DNA from: JBFJVD01 sp041624375
GTDB taxonomy: Bacteria > Chloroflexota > Anaerolineae > Anaerolineales > E44-bin32
Assembly (NCBI GenBank): GCA_041624375.1
Contig: JBFJVD010000109.1
Location: 1 to 9,664 of the forward strand
DNA length: 9,664 nucleotides
Direction of reading: 5' to 3'
Below the pieces are notes generated by a model, which saw only the letters and a list, made by a program, of their open reading frames with translations, did not search any database and was not told the DNA's origin. Below are positions 1-8,663 of this stretch, one piece after another. Each line of letters starts with the position of its first letter. The first letter of the stretch is position 1. Made by a program: the position numbers and the translations under genes.

Positions 1-61
1 CGGATGCGCTGCTGGCGAGAAGGACCGACAGCGCGAGGGCGCGGGCGATGCGATTCCTCAT
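1..61 (-). CDS. Start of a probable secreted or lipid-anchored protein (partial)
   Basis: Seen: ten bases after the acyl-CoA ligase stop, an ATG (complement of 59-61) opens a frame that stays open to the window edge. Its 20 codons read MRNRIARALALSVLLASSAS, a textbook N-terminal signal peptide with a basic n-region (Arg2, Arg4, Arg7) and a hydrophobic core followed by small residues. The frame is cut before any mature domain, so function cannot be stated. There is no clear Shine-Dalgarno sequence in the bases just before the ATG, so translation may be coupled to the ligase stop codon. The short gap suggests a shared transcript with the ligase. Inference only: an exported protein. The open frame could be chance, since only 61 bases are visible. 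Confidence 0.45.
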   Translation of the reverse strand, partial: MRNRIARALALSVLLASSAS

Positions 62-71
62 CGTGGAGAAG

Positions 72-1706
<1,635 letters not shown>

Positions 1707-1715
1707 CGATCTGCT

Positions 1716-1721
1716 CTCCTT
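1716..1721 (-). promoter_or_regulatory. Ribosome-binding site of the acyl-CoA ligase
   Basis: The complement reads AAGGAG, nine bases before the ATG at 1704-1706. It supports this ATG as the start of the ligase. Confidence 0.6.
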
Positions 1722-1752
1722 CTCGCTGCGTTGTGCGACCGCTCCCCCTTTC

Positions 1753-1780
1753 TTTATACAACGGAAAATTCCGGCGGCAA
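1753..1780 (-). promoter_or_regulatory. Putative sigma-70 promoter for the acyl-CoA ligase
   Basis: On the minus strand, TTGCCG (complement of 1775-1780) is followed after 16 bases by TATAAA (complement of 1753-1758). This is a reasonable -35/-10 pair about 50 bases upstream of the ligase ATG. It lies back-to-back with, and within 12 bases of, the -10 of the plus-strand promoter at 1789-1797, so the two transcription units probably share a control region. The assignment rests on motif matching only. Confidence 0.45.
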
Positions 1781-1788
1781 GGGCTGGG

Positions 1789-1797
1789 TGTTATAAT
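1789..1797 (+). promoter_or_regulatory. Extended -10 promoter for the aminotransferase operon
   Basis: TGTTATAAT contains a perfect TATAAT hexamer (1792-1797) with the TGn extension (1789-1791). The best -35 candidate at 17 bases, TTCCGG (1769-1774), is poor, which fits an extended -10 promoter that needs little -35 contact. Transcription would start near 1803-1805, giving a leader of about 75 bases before the TTG start at 1880. The predicted 5' end coincides with the base of the stem-loop at 1806-1843. Confidence 0.6.
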
Positions 1798-1805
1798 CGG
1801 GCGGT

Positions 1806-1843
1806 GGCCTGCGAGCCGCCGCCGAATGTGCGGTTCGCAGGCC
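1806..1843 (+). promoter_or_regulatory. Stem-loop / inverted repeat at the 5' end of the operon leader
   Basis: The arms are GGCCTGCGAGCCGC (1806-1819) and GCGGTTCGCAGGCC (1830-1843). They are complementary over 14 positions; the only non-Watson-Crick pair is a G-U wobble in RNA. The loop is the ten bases 1820-1829. There is no run of U after it, so it is not an intrinsic terminator. Its left arm begins one to three bases after the predicted transcription start. It may be an RNA 5' cap-like stabilising hairpin, a protein-binding leader element, or, as DNA, a dimeric repressor operator overlapping +1. The structure is seen directly; the role is inferred. Confidence 0.75.
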
Positions 1844-1869
1844 TGTCATCCCAGCATTCCGACCACTTT

Positions 1870-1874
1870 GGAGG
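1870..1874 (+). promoter_or_regulatory. Ribosome-binding site fixing a TTG start
   Basis: GGAGG lies five bases upstream of the TTG at 1880-1882. No ATG or GTG in the same frame nearby has a comparable site. The protein starting here begins MGAQPLPGPE, where homologues of this aminotransferase group usually begin, whereas an ATG at 1733 would add 49 unrelated residues and precede the predicted promoter. Confidence 0.8.
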
Positions 1875-1879
1875 CCAAT

Positions 1880-3196
1880 TTGGGCGCGCAACCTCTTCCC
1901 GGACCCGAGGCAGAACGCTTCCTGGCCCGCGATCGCGATGTCGTGTCCCCTTCATATCCGCGTGCCTACCCCTTCGTGATGGATCACGGCAAGGGCTCCG
2001 AGGTCTGGGACGTCGACGGGAACCGCTACATCGATTTCGCTGCCGGCATTGCGGTCTGCGCCACCGGCCACAGTCATCCGCATGTGGTGAAAGCGATTCA
2101 GGAGCAGGCCGAGAAGTTCCTGCATATCTCTTCAGATTTCTACCATCCGGCCTGGATTGAACTCTCTGAGCGGCTGGCCTCGATCGCCCCATTCCGCGAG
2201 CCGGCACGCGTATTTCTCTGCAACTCGGGCGCAGAGGCCGTGGAAGCGGCCATCAAGCTCGCCCGGCACCACACTGGCCGCCAGCGATTCATCGGCTTCT
2301 ATGGGGGCTTCCACGGCCGCACGATGGGCGCGCTTGCCTTCACCGCCAGCAAACCCGTTTACCGCAGCGGATTCATGCCGATGATGGGGGGCGTCACGCA
2401 CGTTCCCTTCCCCAATCCATACCGGCCGATCCTGGCTGCCGATGGGGATTATGGACGGGCCGTTGTCAACTACATTGAGAACGTGGTCCTGGCCAATTCG
2501 GTGCCGCCCGATGAGTGCGCGGCCATTCTTGTCGAGCCGATCCAGGGCGAAGGCGGCTACATCGTCCCGCCCGACAGCTTCTTCCCCGCGCTGCGGGAAC
2601 TCTGCAATCGCCATGGAATCCTGCTCATCGCGGATGAAGTCCAGTCTGGAATTGGGCGCACGGGGAAGTGGTGGGCCATCGAGCATTGGGGCGTTGAGCC
2701 CGATATCGTCTGTGCAGCCAAAGGCATCGCCTCCGGGATCCCACTGGGTGCGATGATCGCGCGCGCCAGCGTGATGGACTGGCCGATGGGCGCGCACGGC
2801 AATACCTTCGGCGGAAATCCGATCTCCTGCCGGGCGGCGCTGGCCACACTGGAGCTGGTTGAGTCTGAAATGATGGAGCAGGCTGCGGCTACAGGCGAAT
2901 ACATCCTTGATGCCCTCGCGGAGATCCAGAGCCGACAACCAAGCATCGGCGAGGTCCGTGGCAAGGGTCTAATGATCGGCATCGAATTCGTGCGGGATCG
3001 GGTCACAAAAGAGCCGGATCATGGCCTGAGAGAAAGGACCGTAGAGCTTGCTTTCCGGAAGGGCCTGCTGATGCTGGGGTGTGGGGAGAGCACCATTCGA
3101 ATTTCGCCACCACTCAACATCGAGCGCCCGCTGGTTGATGAAGGCCTCCGCATCTTTGAAACGGCCATTATGGAGGCATCGGGGAAGGGTTCCTAG
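1880..3196 (+). CDS. Class III PLP-dependent aminotransferase (acetylornithine/4-aminobutyrate family)
   Basis: A 438-residue cytoplasmic fold-type I PLP enzyme that moves an amino group, typically from an omega-amine such as 4-aminobutyrate, ornithine or acetylornithine, to 2-oxoglutarate; some close relatives are amino-acid racemases, so the substrate is open. Visible: DVDGNRYIDFAAGIAV (44-59), the phosphate-binding CNSGAEA (114-120), FYGGFHGRT (140-148), LVEPIQGEGG (217-226), the pyridine-binding Asp in ADEVQSGIGRTG (251-262, Asp252), and the Schiff-base lysine in CAAKGIASGIPLG (Lys281). It ends with IRISPPLNI, as in the family. Start choice is the TTG at 1880 with GGAGG. It is the first gene of a plus-strand unit and its stop lies seven bases before the histidine kinase ATG. 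No arginine-synthesis or GABA-shunt genes are nearby, so argD or gabT cannot be assigned. Confidence 0.92.
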   Translation: MGAQPLPGPEAERFLARDRDVVSPSYPRAYPFVMDHGKGSEVWDVDGNRYIDFAAGIAVCATGHSHPHVVKAIQEQAEKFLHISSDFYHPAWIELSERLASIAPFREPARVFLCNSGAEAVEAAIKLARHHTGRQRFIGFYGGFHGRTMGALAFTASKPVYRSGFMPMMGGVTHVPFPNPYRPILAADGDYGRAVVNYIENVVLANSVPPDECAAILVEPIQGEGGYIVPPDSFFPALRELCNRHGILLIADEVQSGIGRTGKWWAIEHWGVEPDIVCAAKGIASGIPLGAMIARASVMDWPMGAHGNTFGGNPISCRAALATLELVESEMMEQAAATGEYILDALAEIQSRQPSIGEVRGKGLMIGIEFVRDRVTKEPDHGLRERTVELAFRKGLLMLGCGESTIRISPPLNIERPLVDEGLRIFETAIMEASGKGS

Positions 3197-3203
3197 TCCA
3201 ATC

Positions 3204-4778
3204 ATGCTCCCCGACTTCCGTGTCCGGCAGCGCGACTATTTGCTCGAGATCAGCCGGGCGCTGACAGAAGAACTCGATCTGGAACGTGTCCTTGCACGCA
3301 TTGTGCGTGTTTCTGCTGAGCTACTCGCCGGCCGCGCCTGTTTGATCGCGCTGCGAGACCCCAGCGGCTGGCAGGTTGCCGCCTCCTACGGCATTGACCC
3401 ATCCTTCCTGCGCCGGGTCGATCGCATGCTTGCCGATATTCCTGAGCATGCCGAACCGGAGCGCTTTGAATTTCCCGAGGTGAGCAGTCGCCTGCAGCGG
3501 GTGACGCGCGCCGCCTCAATGGGGCTGCTCTCCGGCGTCGGCCTCCCTCTGATCGCCCGCGAGGAACTGATCGGGGTCATCTTCGTCTTCCGTGGCTATG
3601 AGGGCTCGTTCAGCGCCCAGGATCGAGCCGTACTGCAGGCATTCGCCTCCCAGGCCGCCATCGCGGTCCACAATGCACGGCTCTACAGTGAAGTGATCGC
3701 GCAGAAGCAGCATCTCGATTCGGTCGTTGATTCGGCCGCTGACGGAATCTTCATCCTCGACAACAGGTTCCGCTTCCAGCGGTTCAACCGCGCCTGCAGC
3801 CGCATGACCGGTCATGATGAGACGGATGTGCTTGGACTGGAACACCGAGAGATCATCCGCTGGTTGGACCGGGAGGAAGGGCCGACGCTCGAAGAAGCTG
3901 CTAGAAGCGGCTGGCCGCAAAGCGAACGCGCAACGCTGTATGTCGAAGGAGGCTTGTTGCGCAAGTCTGGCGAGGCGCTGCCGGTGGGGATCACCTACGC
4001 ACCAACGCTCGCCGCGGAGAACCGGCTGCTGAGCATCGTCGCCAACATCCGCGATATCACCAAGTTCCGCGAGGCCGAAGAGCTAAAGAGCACCTTCATC
4101 TCGATCATCAGCCATGAGCTGCGCACCCCTGTGGCGCTGATTAAGGGCTACGTCGGAACGCTACGACGGGAGGATGCCCAGTGGGACCCGACCGTGATCG
4201 ACGACAGCTTGGGTGTCATTGAAGAAGAGACCGACCGACTGGCGGCGATGATCGAGGACTTGCTGGACGCATCCAGGCTGCAGGCCGGCGCGCTCGGCCT
4301 CAATCGCGCCGAACTTTCGCTGGCGCCCTTGCTCGAGAGGATGCTGGCCCGATTTCGAACCCAGTCGGATAAGCACGAGTTCTCGCTCGAAATCACGGCC
4401 GATCTCCCTAGCGTGAATGCAGATGAGGCAAGACTTCGGCAGGTCCTGTCAAATCTGCTCTCCAACGCGGTGAAGTATGCGCCGGCAGGCGGGAAGATCC
4501 GCTTGCAGTGCAGGCAGGAATCGGACTCCGTCATCCTCTGCGTGCAGGATGAAGGACCCGGGATTGCGGCGGAGGATGTCACCCGGATCTTCGATCGCTT
4601 CTACCGTGGTCAAGAGATGTCGAAGCGTTCAAAGGGCACCGGCCTCGGTTTATACTTGGCAAAGGCAATTGTGGAAGCGCATGGCGGCGACATCTGGGTT
4701 GATGAGCGCGTGAAAGATGGCGCGCGTATTTGTTTCTCCCTCCCAGTTTGGCAGGATGAAGCGCGCCGGAAGACCTAA
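3204..4778 (+). CDS. Soluble GAF-PAS sensor histidine kinase
   Basis: A 524-residue two-component sensor kinase that would autophosphorylate on His and pass the phosphate to a response regulator. Domains in order: an N-terminal GAF-type sensor (about 11-170), a PAS domain (about 178-300, with DGIFILDNRFRFQRFN), a HisKA dimerisation domain with the H-box FISIISHELRTP (phospho-acceptor His304), and a HATPase with the N-box SNAVKYAP (Asn421), G1 DEGPGI (from Asp449), F-box FDRFYRG and G2 GTGLG (478-482). All catalytic motifs are intact. No signal peptide or membrane segment is visible, so it should be cytoplasmic. The ATG at 3204, seven bases after the aminotransferase stop, has GAAGGG about a dozen bases upstream, inside the end of the preceding gene. 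An in-frame ATG at 3081 would overlap that gene by over 100 bases and add no domain. No response regulator is in the window, so it is an orphan here. Confidence 0.93.
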   Translation: MLPDFRVRQRDYLLEISRALTEELDLERVLARIVRVSAELLAGRACLIALRDPSGWQVAASYGIDPSFLRRVDRMLADIPEHAEPERFEFPEVSSRLQRVTRAASMGLLSGVGLPLIAREELIGVIFVFRGYEGSFSAQDRAVLQAFASQAAIAVHNARLYSEVIAQKQHLDSVVDSAADGIFILDNRFRFQRFNRACSRMTGHDETDVLGLEHREIIRWLDREEGPTLEEAARSGWPQSERATLYVEGGLLRKSGEALPVGITYAPTLAAENRLLSIVANIRDITKFREAEELKSTFISIISHELRTPVALIKGYVGTLRREDAQWDPTVIDDSLGVIEEETDRLAAMIEDLLDASRLQAGALGLNRAELSLAPLLERMLARFRTQSDKHEFSLEITADLPSVNADEARLRQVLSNLLSNAVKYAPAGGKIRLQCRQESDSVILCVQDEGPGIAAEDVTRIFDRFYRGQEMSKRSKGTGLGLYLAKAIVEAHGGDIWVDERVKDGARICFSLPVWQDEARRKT

Positions 4779-4793
4779 TCGAAGAAGGAGCCG

Positions 4794-6143
4794 ATGGCCC
4801 AACCGGTAACACAAATCCAGTGCCCGAATTGCAGAAATCCGATTCAGGCGCGCGTGCAGCAACTGATCGATGTCGATCGGGATCCCCGGTCGAAATCTCT
4901 ATTGCTTTCAGGGAATCTGAATCACGTCAACTGCCCTGTCTGCGGCTACTCTGGGCAGCTCGCTACGCCGCTGGTCTATCACGATTCGGAGAAGGAGCTT
5001 CTGCTGACCTTCTTGCCCATGGAAATCGGCCTGGACAAGAACGAGCAGGAGCGCATCGTAGGACGGATGATCAACCGAGTGCTTGAGGATCTTCCGGCAG
5101 AGCGCCGCAAAGCATACCTGCTCCAACCGCAGCAGATGCTGACCATGCAGGGGCTGGTGGAGCGCGTGCTTGAGGCGGATGGCATCACACGGGAAGAAAT
5201 CGAGGGCCAGCGCGCCAAGTTGAGACTGTTTGAAGAACTCCTGCGCAAGCCGGACGAAGACCTTGCAGGCTTCGTCGAGGAACACGACGAAGCGCTCGAC
5301 GAAGCCTTCTTCCAACTTGCCTCGCTGGCGCTGCGAGCGGGCGGCGAGGATGGTGCAGTGCAGGCAGCGAACCATAAGCTGGAGAGCGTTCTTGAGCTGT
5401 CCTCGTTCGGCAAGCGACTGCGCGCGCAAGAGCAGGAACTTCGACAGGCCGCGGAAGACTTGCGCGCGATCGGTGAAGATCTGACACGAGAGCGGCTGAT
5501 TGACCTGCTGATCGAAGCGCCCAATGATGAACGAGTTGCGGCGATCGTGAACCTTACCCGGCCGGCCATGGATTACCAGTTCTTCGCAGAACTCACGGCG
5601 CGGATCGACGGAGCGGAGGATCAGAACAAGGAGCGGCTGGAAGCTCTGCGAGGATCGGTGCTTGCGTTGACGCAGCAAATCGATCAAATGCAGCAAGCAA
5701 GGATGCAGCAGACCGCATCAATTCTCCAATCCCTACTTGAAGCCGACGACCTCGATGAGGCCCTGCGCGCCGCGCTGCCCGCGATCGATGAGTTGTTCCT
5801 CAGCCTGCTGCAGGCAAACATCCAGGCCGCAGAAGAAAAGAACGATGGGGCGACGCTTCAACGGCTGAAAGAAATCGAATTCAGGATTCAGGCGCTCGTC
5901 GAACGCTCACTTCCAGCAGGAATCCGCCTGGCGCAGCAGGTTGTCGACGAGGACGATGAGGCGCGAGCGAAGGAGCTGATAGAGGAGTCGCTGGACCATC
6001 TGGACGAGCAATTCCTTTCCGCCCTGATGGCCACTGCCCAGCGACTTGAAGGCACCGACAACGAGATGGCCGAGCGCCTCCGGCGCCTGCACCGCCATGC
6101 CGTTCGCCTCTCTATGCGTAGCAAGATGGGGAAGAAGGCCTGA
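4794..6143 (+). CDS. CpXC zinc-ribbon protein with four helical repeats
   Basis: A 449-residue protein of unknown function. The N-terminus (about 6-120) matches the CpXC domain: two CPxC knuckles, Cys10/Cys13 and Cys47/Cys50, likely bind one zinc ion. The remainder is charged, glutamate/glutamine/leucine-rich and predicted by eye to be alpha-helical, partly coiled-coil. It contains four degenerate repeats, each with a core of hydrophobic-Asp-x-x-Phe-[Phe/Leu]: LDEAFF (168), MDYQFF (259), IDELFL (331) and LDEQFL (403). The last three are spaced exactly 72 residues apart; the first gap is 91 and includes an extra helix (about 205-230). No signal peptide or membrane segment is seen. AGGAG lies three bases before the ATG at 4794, which is 15 bases after the kinase stop, so it is probably co-transcribed. 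The domain call is good; no biochemical role is known to me. Confidence 0.85.
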   Translation: MAQPVTQIQCPNCRNPIQARVQQLIDVDRDPRSKSLLLSGNLNHVNCPVCGYSGQLATPLVYHDSEKELLLTFLPMEIGLDKNEQERIVGRMINRVLEDLPAERRKAYLLQPQQMLTMQGLVERVLEADGITREEIEGQRAKLRLFEELLRKPDEDLAGFVEEHDEALDEAFFQLASLALRAGGEDGAVQAANHKLESVLELSSFGKRLRAQEQELRQAAEDLRAIGEDLTRERLIDLLIEAPNDERVAAIVNLTRPAMDYQFFAELTARIDGAEDQNKERLEALRGSVLALTQQIDQMQQARMQQTASILQSLLEADDLDEALRAALPAIDELFLSLLQANIQAAEEKNDGATLQRLKEIEFRIQALVERSLPAGIRLAQQVVDEDDEARAKELIEESLDHLDEQFLSALMATAQRLEGTDNEMAERLRRLHRHAVRLSMRSKMGKKA

Positions 6144-6155
6144 TTTCGCTCCGCC
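6144..6155. other. 12-base convergent junction
   Basis: Only twelve bases separate the stop of the CpXC gene (plus) from the stop of rlmI (minus, TAA complement of 6156-6158). There is no inverted repeat or T-run here, so no intrinsic terminator separates the converging transcripts. Confidence 0.7.
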
Positions 6156-7343
6156 TTAAGATCCGACCCGGCAAACCAGGCCCTTCAAATAGCGGCCTTC
6201 AGGAAAGGTGAGCGCCACCGGGTGGTCGGCTGGCTGCGCTAGCCAGCGCTCGATCCTGGCATCCACCCCGGCATCAAGCGCAGCATCGGCAACGATCTTC
6301 TGGAACAGGAGCGGATCAACCCCGCCAGAGCAGGAGAACGTGACCAGCTGGCCTCCGCCTCGCAAGAGCTTGAAGGCGAGCAGGTTGATATCCTTGTACC
6401 CACGCGCCGCCCGCTCGGCCTGGGCAGAGGTGGGTGCAAACTTCGGGGGATCGAGGATGATCAGGTCGAAGGCCCGATCCTCATCCCTAAACTTGCGCAG
6501 CACCCCGAATACGTCGCCTTCAATCCATTCGCACTGCTGCGGCCGAAATCCATTTAACTCAAGATTGCGCGCTGCGAGCGCTAGCGCCGGCGCCGATGAA
6601 TCGATCGCCACGACGCTTTCCGCGCCGCCGGCAAGCGCTGAGATCGTAAATCCGCCAGAGTAACAAAACGCATCGAGCACCCGGCGCCCTGCAGCCAGGC
6701 CTTCGACCATTCCACGGTTCTCCCGCTGGTCCAGGTAAAAACCGGTCTTGTGGCCGGCGACGAGATCCACCAGGTACCGGCGATCCCCTTCATTGATGCT
6801 CACCTCGGCCGCCGGCACCTCTCCCCAGATCTGGCCGCGGCGAGGCGAAAGACCTTCAAGCCCCCGAACGTCACCCTCAGATCGTTCGACGATGGCCCGC
6901 ACCTCGCCCTGCTGCAGAAGGTCGAGAATCTCATCCCGCCAGCGCTCCACCCCTGCGCTCAGGAATTGAACAACCCGAATGCTTGCATACCGATCGACGA
7001 TGAGTCCCGGCAGACCATCGGACTCCGCGAACACCTCGCGCCAGGCATTCGTTGTTCGTGACAATCCAGTTTCGAGGCGACGAGCGGCGGCGGCATTCAG
7101 CCGGCCCTCGAGCAGGTCACGGTCAACGGGTTCCTCGGGGTTCCAGGTCCAGACACGGGCGCGGATTCGAGATGTGGGCGAAAAGGCCGCGCGCGCCATC
7201 CAGCTTCCATCGGCAGCGATCAAGTCAACGGTCTCCCCGCTCGCGGGCTTTCCATCCACTCGGGCGATGGAACCCGAAAGTACCCAGGGATGGCGCCGCT
7301 GGAGGGGACGCTCACGGCCCCGGCGCAAGTGCAGCTGGTTCAT
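6156..7343 (-). CDS. rlmI: 23S rRNA (cytosine-C5)-methyltransferase RlmI family
   Basis: A 395-residue protein, almost the length of E. coli RlmI (396), which uses SAM to make m5C1962 in 23S rRNA. An N-terminal PUA-type RNA-binding region (about 1-75) contains GRERPLQRRHPWVLSG. The Rossmann methyltransferase follows: family signature GHKTGFYLDQRENR (197-210), SAM motif I VLDAFCYSGGF (222-232), an acidic ribose-binding residue in VVAIDSS (244-250), motif IV DPPKFA (298-303) and motif VI TFSCSGG with the presumed catalytic Cys338. All key residues are present. The ATG at 7341-7343 has only a weak upstream site. It lies 39 bases downstream of the oxoamine synthase gene on the same strand, with no terminator visible between them, so the two are probably co-transcribed. 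Specificity for C1962 is inferred from the family; close paralogues modify other sites. Confidence 0.9.
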   Translation of the reverse strand: MNQLHLRRGRERPLQRRHPWVLSGSIARVDGKPASGETVDLIAADGSWMARAAFSPTSRIRARVWTWNPEEPVDRDLLEGRLNAAAARRLETGLSRTTNAWREVFAESDGLPGLIVDRYASIRVVQFLSAGVERWRDEILDLLQQGEVRAIVERSEGDVRGLEGLSPRRGQIWGEVPAAEVSINEGDRRYLVDLVAGHKTGFYLDQRENRGMVEGLAAGRRVLDAFCYSGGFTISALAGGAESVVAIDSSAPALALAARNLELNGFRPQQCEWIEGDVFGVLRKFRDEDRAFDLIILDPPKFAPTSAQAERAARGYKDINLLAFKLLRGGGQLVTFSCSGGVDPLLFQKIVADAALDAGVDARIERWLAQPADHPVALTFPEGRYLKGLVCRVGS

Positions 7344-7382
7344 GATTGTCCGTTCAGTTGGAGAGAAGAAGCCGATCGCGGA

Positions 7383-8597
7383 TTACTTCTCGAGAAAGCC
7401 AATCCGCTGTGCTGCTTGCCCGATCACGTCCATCGCATGATCAATTTGATGCCGCTCATGCGTTGCGGTCACGGTCGCCCGCAGCCGGGAGAGCCCCTCG
7501 GGAACGGCGGGCGAGACAACCGGGAGCACAAAAACGCCTTCCTGCTGGGCCTCCCGGGTCATAACGAAGGCTGTTTCATCGGAGCCGCAGAGCACCGGCA
7601 CGATCGCGGTCTCGGTGTCGAGGGTGTTGAAGCCGCGGTCTTTGAGCCCGGAGATGAAGTGATTCGAATTTTCTCGCAGCGCCTCGACCCGCCAGGACTC
7701 ATCCTCGATCACCCTGAAGGCCTCAATGGCGGCGGCCGCCTGCGCCGGCGGCAGCGCGGCGGAGAAGATGTAGGCGCGTGATTGATGTCGGAGGAACTTG
7801 ATCAAGTCATCGTCCCCGGCCACATACCCGCCCACACTGGGAATCGTCTTGCTCAAGGTCCCCATCTTGATATCGATGACCCCGTCGAGACCGTAGTGCT
7901 CCTCAATCCCGCGTCCGTTTCGTCCCAGGACTCCGACCGAGTGGGCCTCGTCGATCATCAGCCAAGCTCCATATTTACGGCAGAGCTCAGCCATGCGCGG
8001 GAGATCAATGATGTCGCCGTCCATGCTAAAAACAGCGTCGGCGATGACCAGCTTCGCCGCCGAATCGGAGGCGGCGCTTAGCCGCTGCTCCAGGTCATCC
8101 ATATCTCGATGCCGGAAGCGGACGAACCTGGCCCCTGACAGCAGACAGCCATCGACGATGCTGGCGTGATTGAGCTTGTCACTGAAGACGTAGTCGTGCC
8201 GTCCGACCAGTGTGGAAACGGTGGTCAAGTTGGTGACATAGCCGGAGGAGAAGGTGATCGCATCTTGCGTTCCCTTGAACTCGGCGATGGTGCGTTCCAG
8301 TTCGCGGTGAAGTTTGAGCGAGCCGGCGAGGCTCCGAACGCCATGCGTTCCAGTGCCGTATGCGTCGACAGCCTCGCGCGCGGCGGCATTGATACGCGGG
8401 TGGCCAATGAGCCCCAGATAGCTGTAGGAAGCGAACATGTCCATGAGCCGGCCGTCTACCCGTACCTTCGACCCGCCTTGAAGCTCGGAGACAGGCATGT
8501 TGTAGAAATACAGACCCGCGTCCTGGGTCGAGTCCACCCGCTCGCACATCGCCTGGATGCGCTTTGTGATGCTGTCCTCGCGGCGCGTAAGTTCCAT
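7383..8597 (-). CDS. Alpha-oxoamine synthase family PLP enzyme (BioF/KBL-like)
   Basis: A 404-residue fold-type I PLP enzyme. The family condenses an acyl-CoA or acyl-ACP with an amino acid and releases CO2 (8-amino-7-oxononanoate synthase, glycine C-acetyltransferase, serine palmitoyltransferase, 5-aminolevulinate synthase). Visible: SYLGLIGHPRI (59-69), GTGTHGVRSLAGS (81-93), the PLP-stacking histidine in NHASIVDG (His144), FSMDGDI (190-196), DEAHSVGVLG (Asp216, His219) and the Schiff-base lysine in GTLSKT (Lys250). The motif after the lysine, IPSVGGYVAG, differs from the usual GTFGKA form of BioF and the GTLGKA form of KBL, so I leave the substrate open. No biotin or threonine-degradation genes are nearby. 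The ATG at 8595-8597 has AGGAGAG five bases upstream, a strong start. It is first in a unit with rlmI. Confidence 0.88.
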   Translation of the reverse strand: MELTRREDSITKRIQAMCERVDSTQDAGLYFYNMPVSELQGGSKVRVDGRLMDMFASYSYLGLIGHPRINAAAREAVDAYGTGTHGVRSLAGSLKLHRELERTIAEFKGTQDAITFSSGYVTNLTTVSTLVGRHDYVFSDKLNHASIVDGCLLSGARFVRFRHRDMDDLEQRLSAASDSAAKLVIADAVFSMDGDIIDLPRMAELCRKYGAWLMIDEAHSVGVLGRNGRGIEEHYGLDGVIDIKMGTLSKTIPSVGGYVAGDDDLIKFLRHQSRAYIFSAALPPAQAAAAIEAFRVIEDESWRVEALRENSNHFISGLKDRGFNTLDTETAIVPVLCGSDETAFVMTREAQQEGVFVLPVVSPAVPEGLSRLRATVTATHERHQIDHAMDVIGQAAQRIGFLEK

Positions 8598-8663
8598 TAA
8601 GCTCTCCTAGCTTTCACTTCTGCGCCCGATCCTGGTTTATGCCGGTCCTGGCACCCGTCGAAC

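Noticed and set aside
1806..1843. The 14-bp stem-loop as an intrinsic terminator
   Set aside because: The bases after it are TGTCATCCC, with no U-tract, and it lies at the beginning of a transcript rather than the end.
1733..1879. ATG at 1733 as the aminotransferase start
   Set aside because: It precedes the extended -10 promoter and would run the reading frame through the stem-loop. The added residues look non-coding, and the TTG at 1880 has a GGAGG site at good spacing.
2132..2938. A 268-codon minus-strand frame inside the aminotransferase
   Set aside because: It is fully antisense to invariant PLP-enzyme motifs, with no domain and no ribosome-binding site of note.
4908..5696. A 262-codon minus-strand frame inside the CpXC gene
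   Set aside because: The plus frame has the CPxC motifs, a ribosome-binding site and internal repeats. The minus frame has none of these and is a codon-bias shadow.
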